Below, piece by piece: positions 55,751-64,000 of a stretch of DNA of 64,000 nt. This stretch comes from Linnemannia elongata (lineage: Eukaryota > Mortierellomycota > Mortierellomycetes > Mortierellales > Mortierellaceae). Numbering within the stretch: the first letter of the stretch is position 1; every line of letters starts with the position of its first letter. Under the pieces are notes generated by a model. It worked only from the letters and a program-made list of their open reading frames with translations. It had not been told where the DNA came from and ran no database searches. The DNA lies in contig JAXBDG010000008.1 of NCBI GenBank assembly GCA_036320915.1, forward strand, positions 2,604,001 to 2,668,000. The letters are read 5' to 3'. The translations under genes and the position numbers were made by a program.

Positions 55751-58700
55751 GGCGCCCATTTTTCTTACCTCAATGGATAGTTGAGGAGGAAGGAGGGGGC
55801 CCGAGAAGAAATGACGTCCCGGATCCAACCTCTTTGGCCAACGGCTCAAAAGCAGAACTCTAACAAGACATACATTGGTGGTCAATCAGTCAACCATAGA
55901 GGAATTTGAAAGTCAGTTCCTTGACATCCTAGACACAAGAAGTCGCCGTACTGCCTCTCTCTCACCTCCCTTTCATCTTCTGTTGACTCTTACCCGTTTT
56001 GAACATCCACCGTTTGACGCACACATTTGAGAATCATGAACAAAGAAAACACAAAGCAAGAATAATCGAATCTTTGTCACCCACCCTCTTGTAGTCCAGT
56101 GCATCTCACCACTCTAAATAACAAACAATAAGGCACACACACAAAGAAAAAAAAAAGCCTGTCGGAGTTGCGTGTTGTGTCCAAAACCTTGCATCCCCTT
56201 CACCCACACGGTACTCGTGCCTTCCCTACTTTGCTTGTTCTTGACTCTTGATTCCTGATTTCTTGGGTCGCTGAACCTTTTGTGTCTTGATAGATTTTGG
56301 ATGTGTGCGCCCGTTCCACTTTCAGTCCCTTTTCCCTCCTTTTTGTGCTCCCTACGACGTACATCGTCACGTTTATTACTCCTCCTTTCCTATCCATTAC
56401 CAGCTATTTTGTCCCATCCACCGATGAACAATCATTTGGTCACAACTTACGCCTCAAATTACAGGTTGTACACACCCAGAATGCCTTTATCTTTTGTCAA
56501 ACAGGAAAACACATTTGAATGCTTAAAACACAGGAAAATGATTTGTTTGTTAAGAGGAACATTGCGTGCCTGATTGTTTACAAGAAACAGAATGAATATG
56601 TGGCGATTAGCATTAGCATATCGTCCGTCCGGCTTATGTGGTGGTGGGTACATTAACACAATGACCTGCATCGATCATCCATACACATTCTTTGGAGAGA
56701 AGAGAAGGAAGGACAAGAATACTAGAATGATAGTAAACAACATAAGACAAAACGCTCACACTCGAATGCGTCATGACTCGTTTTGTTGGTTTTTCTTTCA
56801 TTCCGACCATTCCCTTTTGTGCGCACTTAGCCGCTTGATGTTTTTCTGTATTATTGTTCAAGAAAGTCATTCATCATCAACAAACAACACCCCCTGTAAT
56901 AGACTATCATATGCAGATTCAACTTGATATTCTTCATACGTGTAAGCACCAATTTTATCAGCCCTGACTATAATTGTTCCTCCATCCATTGACCTACATG
57001 TGAACACTATTGACACGCTCATAATTTATTTTGTTGAAGGTCCTATCCGTCCATCAACAACGTGCATGCAAAGGCAAAATGGCCACTCGACCAAAAAGAA
57101 GTAAAAAATAGGTTCGGGGGATACAAGAATGCACTCAACTCCAGTTGAGGGAAAAAAAACATCGCTTTGTTGGGTTTTGTTTGATGGCGTCAAGGAGGTA
57201 GCTTGGGTTGGTTGTAACCCGCTCGCATTGGACCCTTGCTCAATTTCAGTGTTGCTTTTGGTGGGCGTGATTTCCCTCTCCTTCCTTCCTTCCACAAAGT
57301 TTTTGTGTTGTTGCAAATCAACAACACAAAAACAAACAACACAAGCTGAAATATCAACACGGGGGTTGGTTGGTGGGGTAGAAGACAAAACAAAAGAGCA
57401 CAAAGAAAAATGAGACGAGAACTAGGATCCAACCGCGAAGAGAAAAAAAAGAGTACATGGCATAAAGTACCACAACCTTCCCAATAGTCTACCCCGATGA
57501 TTATCAATTTCGTCTGTGTTCACCTGTGCGCCAGAAAATAAATCGAATTAGCTCTTCTTTTCCCCATCCCTCCCTTCAACCCTCAACGAGGGCTCCAACT
57601 CCAACCCCCCTTTCAAGAAGAACGACATTCAACACTGAAATGATATTTTCTCCTAAAGTGAACTGTGCATGTTAACAAGGACAGAAAAACATAAAAATAC
57701 TTTCGCATTGCTAAATGCAAATTGCCTCACCACCTGCCCTCCTACTTTCTGTGCTTTGTCAAAGGAGACGGAAAAAAAACGAGGGATTGAAAGAAAGTAC
57801 CTCTATTCTCGTGCCGAATCACGAGAGGGTTCATCAAAAGGCATACAAGTGATGAAAACAAATAAGTGTGTGTTGAATGGTTGAACGAAGCTATCAAAGG
57901 AAATAGCGAGCCATCAGCCCTCGCATGCATCCCTTGTGGTGTTCAAAGCTCTTTGTCACATTCAAACTCAGTCAGGATGGAGGGGGACAATTAGAGAAGG
58001 AGGACGTGAGCGCAATGCGGGCATCATCGTCACCCTAAACCTATTCGTTTCCTTGGATGTTGTTTGTGGTGGTGATTGACCAAAACGGCAAAGCTCATTT
58101 TTGTTAGCAGAATAGCATGTGGAGGAGAATTGAGAATGAAGGACCGCGAGCCGAGAGGTACTCCCTCAGCGTCATTTTCTTCACAAGCTCGAGGCAGAGT
58201 CATAAACGCGCTTTGCTAACCACTGTCGGGAAGCTCGCCATTCCAGTCTGATTGGTCAGGTCCCAAATTTTGATGACAAGAATAAATCTGACGCCCTCTA
58301 GTTACCTTTGTACGTACTGACTTATTCCAACAACACGTCCAACCCAAACTGCCTATCTGCTGGAGATATGTCTTTGGCGGTACTCTTTAACGTTTATGTC
58401 ATAGAAGGATTGTTAAAAGAGCCATCTCCGGGATCGCACTACTGAATGCCGATAATGTTCAATAAGGTAAACAGGTGAGAGGTACCAGGATGGGTATATC
58501 TTTGTCACTCATTGGTGCACCTAAACTCACAAAAATAGGGTGGGCATGTGGACTCCGGACATCAGTTTTTCCTTTCTTGAATGGCAACATAACTGAGCGA
58601 TTTTGTGTGAAAAAGGGATGTCAAGAACCCGTGAGTTAAGCAAAAGAGTATCACTAAAGGAACCGCTTTTAATTTATGTTAAGAGCGAATGGAAATTGCC

Positions 58701-59741
58701 TCGGCTTTATTATTGCCTCATTGTTCGTTCTGAAGAGTCGCGATATTTACTACTACGGATGGATAGTTCGCGCGGTAATGATGGTACGCAGGACTGACTG
58801 GTTATCAATGCGAACCGTTCGATTTAGCTTGTACGTTATTCCTTCAACCCTTTCCCATTGTGCCGACTAGCCGTTCGCCAACCGTCATTTTCGGCCTGCT
58901 TTGTAAACGCATTATCATTCTCCGAGTTCTGGGTAGAAAGGAAAAGTGAGACAAGGAGAAAGAGAGAAGAAGAGATCCCAGATAAAAAATAAAACAAAAA
59001 CGAAGGAGGTTTCCTGTAACAAGAGGGTAACAGACAAAGGGTCAAACTGCATTAGTGTTAATGCTTCGTTCCTTCCATCTTTGCTGTGTCTCCTTACTAC
59101 AATTTTATCCTCTAGAAGGTGTAGTTGTGAAATAGAGTGTATCTCATCGCATAGACATCTTGACTGCAGAAGAAAGCAATGTCTGTGTAAAATTGAATAG
59201 GTTCAAGGAGGTGTAAAAGAAGGAGCGTGAAAGGCGTTAAGTAAGCTATTTCGCGCGGTTGCGATTTGAAAATGGCAACTGGGACTGGGAGTGAAGCAAG
59301 AAAAACGACATACACGAGAGCACAACAATTTAAGGGTTCAAGGTTTAGGAGAGGTAGTTGTTGGGCTATTTTTTAACGACATCAGACGTGAAGGAGTTAC
59401 CTTATGCCTGCCTGCATTGTTGTTTGGGAGTTTTCAAGATGAGCTTCTTCTGGAACCTGTCCTCCTTTCTAGTCTTTGGTTACAGTTGATGAAAGGGGCA
59501 GTGTTTGCGAGTAGGAAGGAGGATGATGCTTGCAAAAAATACATTCCTGCATTACAAGCGATGTACTAACGAACATATCGAAAATTGTATCTTTGCCTTG
59601 AGGAGTACAAGGTCACCATGAAAGAAAAAAACGTGGTATACCCCGGTCATTCCTGCACCCCCAATCCTTATGCACTGCTGCACAGACAGGGAAAACATGC
59701 TTTCTTACTTTTTGGCCAATGGGACGCGTTAATTTTTTTGA

Positions 59742-59744
<3 letters not shown>

Positions 59745-59780
<36 letters not shown>
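59745..59780. repeat. Poly(T) tract, 36 nt
   Basis: Uninterrupted T36 in the gene-free region; listed as one of eleven A/T homopolymers of at least 20 nt in the window. Confidence 0.95.
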
Positions 59781-59781
<1 letters not shown>

Positions 59782-61111
59782 ACTCGTTGTCTTTTTTTAT
59801 TTTTCTTTGTCATTGTGACTCGACGCGTCAAGTCTTTTTACATACACCAATGTTGGTACTCTTTCTTTGTTGACGACCCATCTCCTACTTTCTTATTCCT
59901 TCTTCATCCTTCTTCATCCTTCTTAATCCCCCCTTTGCCTGGCCTTCCGACGTAATCGTTGTGTATGCATTGTCTACCTGCAACAGTCGTCGATAGTTAT
60001 GCGTTTGGGCGTGACAAGATCAAGCTCGAAAGAGAAAAAATAGGAGGAACAACTCCCCTTTCTCCCTTTCGTGTTTACTGACTTTCCCCGTTCTTTCCAT
60101 TCGCACGAGTATATTGGTCCGTTTGTGATGATTGTGAAATAAAAGACGTTGGGAGATGTTTTGAATGTACGACAAGTGCAGGAGGGCAGGAGGCCATCGA
60201 AATCGGGGTTGAGTTAAAGAGAAGTGTATTGAATGGGTGATATAGGAAGGTTTGAGGGTTTGATTGATGGACTTGAGGTGGCATGTGTCCGATAACATGA
60301 CACTGGGTGGACCAAGCGTGTTGATTGGAGTTAGAGAAATGGTGTGAATGGTTGGCACTTTATTTATTTTATTTTTTCTTTCTCTCTATGTATGGTCGAT
60401 ATCGCTCACAGCGGAGATGTAACACCATGGACGATCTCTCTGGCCGTGTAGCGGCGACTAGACACTGATGGAGCCTCCCTTTCATCACCCAAAATGAAGG
60501 ATGGTTGATTAAAAGAAGAATCAATCTCCAACCAGGAACCATAGCCTCTGCTACTAAGTCTTAGTTTTGATCTCAGGCACCATCACTGATCACTTTGACT
60601 GTATCAGCGATGGAGCAGGAATAATTCTTCATCAAAATGAAAACAAGGGCGCCGTGGAAGAAAACCTTTGTATGAGAGGGCTGGATGACTCCGCTGCAAT
60701 ATCGGGGTTTGGTGAGCATGCTAGGCACTGAACCAGTGAAGAGGTACAAAGTAGGAGGGAGATATGCGCACAGGGCGGCAACCTGAGTAAAGGGTGGTGT
60801 GAAGTGATATGGTAGCTCTAGTAGGTAAAAAATCGAGTGGGTCATGTCGCTTTCAATGTTTTTGTCCTTGTGCTCCCAAGAAGATTTTTTTCCCTCTCTC
60901 CCTCCTCTGTCTTTTCCTCTTCTGTTGCCTTCCTTCTCTCTTTTTTCTTCTTCACCATCTTTGACACATACCCTCGCTCTCTCATTCAACTTCACGCAGC
61001 CTTCATCAGTGCCCGCCCCTCGTTTCGCCTCACCACCACTACTTCTCTTCTTCATCAACTCACTTTCTTCCTCGCCCTCTCAGGACACAACTTACCAACA
61101 ACCAGCACACG

Positions 61112-63624
61112 ATGGCAGGCGTTTATAAAGTAATGGTTCGACAACCCTACAAAAGACCATGCGCGCACTCTCGCTTCCACTATTTGGCACCAAAAGGAAC
61201 AGCCGACATCGCCATCACACACTTTTCTTACACAACTCTGCCTTCTTTTCTACTACTTTCATCAACCTACTAGGGCCGAGAATCACTCACACAATCCGAA
61301 ACCGCCCGCCTGTCGACCTTCCTGTCCGAGTGTCTACTCGTTGGCACCCTCAAGGTATGAGCAACCTCATCGACAAAGGTGCTGGCAGCGAAGGAAGGAG
61401 GGGAAAGAGTGCAAACCTCTCCCGTCCGCTCAATTTGAACACCAGAAGGAATTGACAGGACACCAACCATCCCAACCCACCAATGGAACGCCACCCTCAA
61501 CATTGACTATCACTGTTTCGTTTCGGAGGAGAAAGTGTAGTTAGTGTGTGTGTGTGAGAGAGAGAACCAGAGTTAGAGACAGAGAGGAATTCACGGTCAG
61601 TGGCTTTCCCTTTTCCCTTCTTGCCGCTATCGATAATTGTTTTCTTTTCGGGAAAGGGAAAGAAAAAAGGAGTTGGCAGGCAAGGGAAGGGTATGGGAAA
61701 GTAAAGAAGGAAGAACGATGAGCAATGACAATCAATGAAGGGTGAACGCTTGCTTTGTTTCGCCGTGAAATGCGCCCCATGCCAGGACCAGCCATACCGG
61801 CAACAACTCACACAGGCAGGACAAAGAGGGGGCATGCACCTGTCGAAATGATTGAAACATTGTTTCTTTGTGGAAATCGGAGCGTTGTCTATGCCCGATT
61901 TCCTGCTATTGACGATACAACATCGTACATCTCTAACGCTCTTTCGTTACCTTTTTTCTTTTAGGGATTCTATTACTTCGAGGTCTATCTGCGCGGAAGA
62001 GAGGAACTCCTCCTGCATGTCTACAACGACATCAAACCGCCCTCCAATGGCCTCGGCAACAACATCCAACCCAGCTCCATCTCCCTTGCAAAGTCAAGGT
62101 AAATAATATAACAACATATGAACCCAATTACCTCGACTCCACAGGAGGAAGAGAGGGGGAAGATGAAATTAGAAGATAGCCCAAGGAACAAAGGATAGCC
62201 GCTTGCCGAACAACGGATATAGAAGCGATAGCAACAACAGCCAACAACCACAGCGAATAACAACAACGGACGAGGGAAAACTGCACGGGAACACTATCCG
62301 TCAACATCATCACGACTACCACCACTATCATGCGCCTTTTGTTTTTGTCTTTTTCCTCATCCAATTCCAAAAAACGAGCACTTGACTTATTTTTTTTTCT
62401 TTGCATGACAAATATACTCAACATAGATCAACCAACATCCTATCCGCAAGAACATTACGATCGTAAGTCCTCCCACCCTTTTCTCGTTATTCTCTCGCGT
62501 CAACTATCATGATCCCTTCTCTACCCTTGACATCAATTGTCCGAGTGGTTCCACCCCTTCCCCTCCAAACGATATTACTTAACGACCGTCAAGGAGTTTC
62601 TGCGTCTATGTGCAGTCGATTGTGCAATTAAGTGCACTGTTGGATTACTGTTTCCTCTGACTTGCAGGCGGTACGTTCTCTAGCTGACTTCTACTTCTCC
62701 TTTCACTCCTTTGCTAGACTAAAACTGAACTCGCCAAAGAAAACACCGCCGCCATTAAGCCCCGTCGACACGGATCTGGAAAAGGATGAATCGCGTGCGA
62801 CGTTTCTGATCGCAGGATACCCTAAATACAAATGCCCATACGTCTGGGTAAGTTACAGGAACCAAAGCAATCAATTGGAAGCGCTTCCAAGATGCCGAAT
62901 TTCAACTGAAGAGTAGAATGAAGTATTGATCGTCAACCTCATTCTCATTTTTTATAACGTTAGCTTCGGTCAAATCACAAACGACTCATTCAAAACAGTA
63001 ACGACCAAAAGTTTGAAACCAACGACCCCCTCAAACTGAGCACCATCTCTTCATGGCGTACCGATGGTGGGTCCTTCACCCCCTACCGCACATAGGAAAC
63101 AAACAGATACCGAATGCTCATGGCAATTGCTAACTTTTACTTTCATCTCCTTTCGTGTAGATGTGCGCTTGTGGGATATTATGGCGGAGATCATCACACT
63201 GACACTGTCACCGTCGCCCGTCAACCCATTCCGAATCAACCTAAGCTACTACGAGACGTTGCCCCTTGAAGAATGCGTGATCGCAACAGGAGCCATGCTG
63301 GACTTTTTGCAGCGAGTCTACATGAAAGATACCCCTTATACCGATGCCGGTATGTTCTTTTTGGTTTTGTGTTGTTGCAGTGATTGGACAGTGTTTCAAG
63401 GAAATGTATTGCTAATTAATGTTTCGATTGTGTTTTGCGTTCATGTTCTTGTAGTCTATGCTGATATCAAGCACTTGCAAAAGATGCACTTTGTACTTTA
63501 CGATGAACTGCATTCGTTCTTGACGGAGCGCCAGTCAGCAGCAGCAGCAGCAAATGCAGCTAACGTGGGAGCAGCAGGAGCAGGTGGAAATGGACACGTT
63601 TTGGTCGAAACTGCTATGCACTAG
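61112..63624 (+). CDS. Conserved-looking multi-exon protein of unknown function
   Basis: Confident exons: 61112-61129 (MAGVYK), 61274-61354 (GRESLTQSETARLSTFLSECLLVGTLK), 61965-62098 (GFYYFEVYLRGREELLLHVYNDIKPP...), one ending 62847 (LKLNSPKKTPPPLSP...IAGYPKYKCPYVW), 62964-63066 (LRSNHKRLIQNS...SSWRTD), 63161-63349 (DVRLWDIMAEIITLTLSP...TPYTDA) and 63455-63624 (VYADIKHLQKMHFVLYDELHSFL...). The stretch 62099-62720 is ambiguous. A small exon 62427-62462 joined to an acceptor before 62721 keeps frame; alternatives use 62656 as acceptor or an exon around 62188-62330 reading PNNGYRSDSNNSQQPQ. The protein is mostly alpha/beta in character, with a C-terminal poly-Ala and Gly tail. No domain recognised. 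Splice signals and codon use support a real gene; the product is unknown. Confidence 0.65.
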
Positions 63625-64000
63625 ATTCTTTTTATTTTTATTTTTTCCAACCTCACGAAAGAAAAAAAATGCGTCAGGATAGTAATGCAAAACAATGCAC
63701 GACAGCAAATACTTCTCCCATCATGTCCCTTCTTCCATCACGTTCACAAAGAAAAAGCAAAAACAACAAAATAAAGCAAAAAAACAACCAGAACTCAAGG
63801 CTACCGCCATGTGATAAAATTGCTATCACCCGAATGTGCACTTGGGATAAGGTGTACATAATCTATTTTATTACGTGTTCCAGGACTTTCTCGTTTCCTG
63901 CTACATATATTACATTCCAGCGTCGTTGTAGAGCTTGCGAAGATCATCCGTCCGGCAATGCATAAGCGTAACAGGGCACCGTCCATGGTCCTCGACCTGC
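63625..64000. other. 3' flank, no gene recognised
   Basis: A-rich 3' UTR-like DNA to about 63800; no coding features in the remainder. Confidence 0.5.

Larger units (their letters stand above)
46411..61111. other. 14.7-kb gene desert upstream of the HSF gene
   Basis: No protein, tRNA or rRNA gene recognised on either strand. From 46411 to about 55200 the + strand is mostly purine-rich (GGAAGG, GAGAGA, AAAGG), which creates long spurious minus-strand frames made of Ser, Phe, Leu and Pro. Contains (GA)n near 47840-47880, an AAAAG repeat at about 48440-48475, A32 at 49599-49630, T21 at 50213-50233, A32 at 50507-50538, (AC)24 at 54001-54049, A31 at 55718-55748 and T36 at 59745-59780. The part nearest the HSF start is presumably its promoter and 5' UTR. 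Confidence 0.6.

Overview
The window is nuclear DNA of a filamentous early-diverging fungus. Genes are split by short introns with GTAAGT/GTATGT-type donors and YAG acceptors. Codon use is C/G-rich at third positions, and the DNA between genes is full of poly(A/T) tracts and pyrimidine or purine runs. Together with relics of Sel1-repeat, 5'-nucleotidase and NAD(P)-binding (SDR-like) families, this points to Mortierellomycota (Mortierella or Linnemannia type). The assignment is an inference, not proven here.

Layout. 1-2196 (+) is the 3' half of cytosolic/mitochondrial valyl-tRNA synthetase. 2920-4209 (+) is a membrane-anchored BAG-domain protein with C-terminal repeats. 5417-6760 (+) is an unrecognised low-complexity protein. 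7092-11036 (-) is a large disordered protein ending in a degenerate SET domain. 11803-17103 (-) is a giant SAM methyltransferase with an N-myristoylation-type start. 18.5-26 kb is a graveyard: decayed 5'-nucleotidase, two Sel1-repeat relics and an SDR-like relic, and among them a signal-peptide exon followed by a tandem array of exon-like units, the most unusual structure in the window. 27138-28811 (-) is a GPI-type chitin deacetylase. 29347-32559 (-) is a SWI3/RSC8 chromatin-remodeller subunit, divergent from an SR splicing factor with two zinc knuckles (32820-33818, +). Then come sterol delta8-delta7 isomerase (35066-35881, -), an ataxin-3/Josephin deubiquitinase (36702-38092, -) divergent from a NUDIX ADP-sugar hydrolase (38430-39503, +), a Bud20/ZNF593 ribosome export factor (39733-40411, -) divergent from complex I subunit NDUFB2 (40852-41577, +), and an HSF-family transcription factor (42111-46410, -) with two consecutive 18-nt microexons in its DNA-binding domain. 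Next is a roughly 14.7-kb gene desert, strongly purine-biased on the + strand in its first half. A conserved-looking gene of unknown function (61112-63624, +) closes the window.

Most genes are housekeeping (translation, chromatin, splicing, sterol and cell-wall synthesis, proteostasis) and independent of one another. Three tight divergent pairs (32559/32820, 38092/38430, 40411/40852) share short intergenic promoters. No tRNA, rRNA, CRISPR, intact transposon or viral gene was recognised. Exon joins were derived by hand from splice motifs, reading phase and protein-family continuity; they are predictions.
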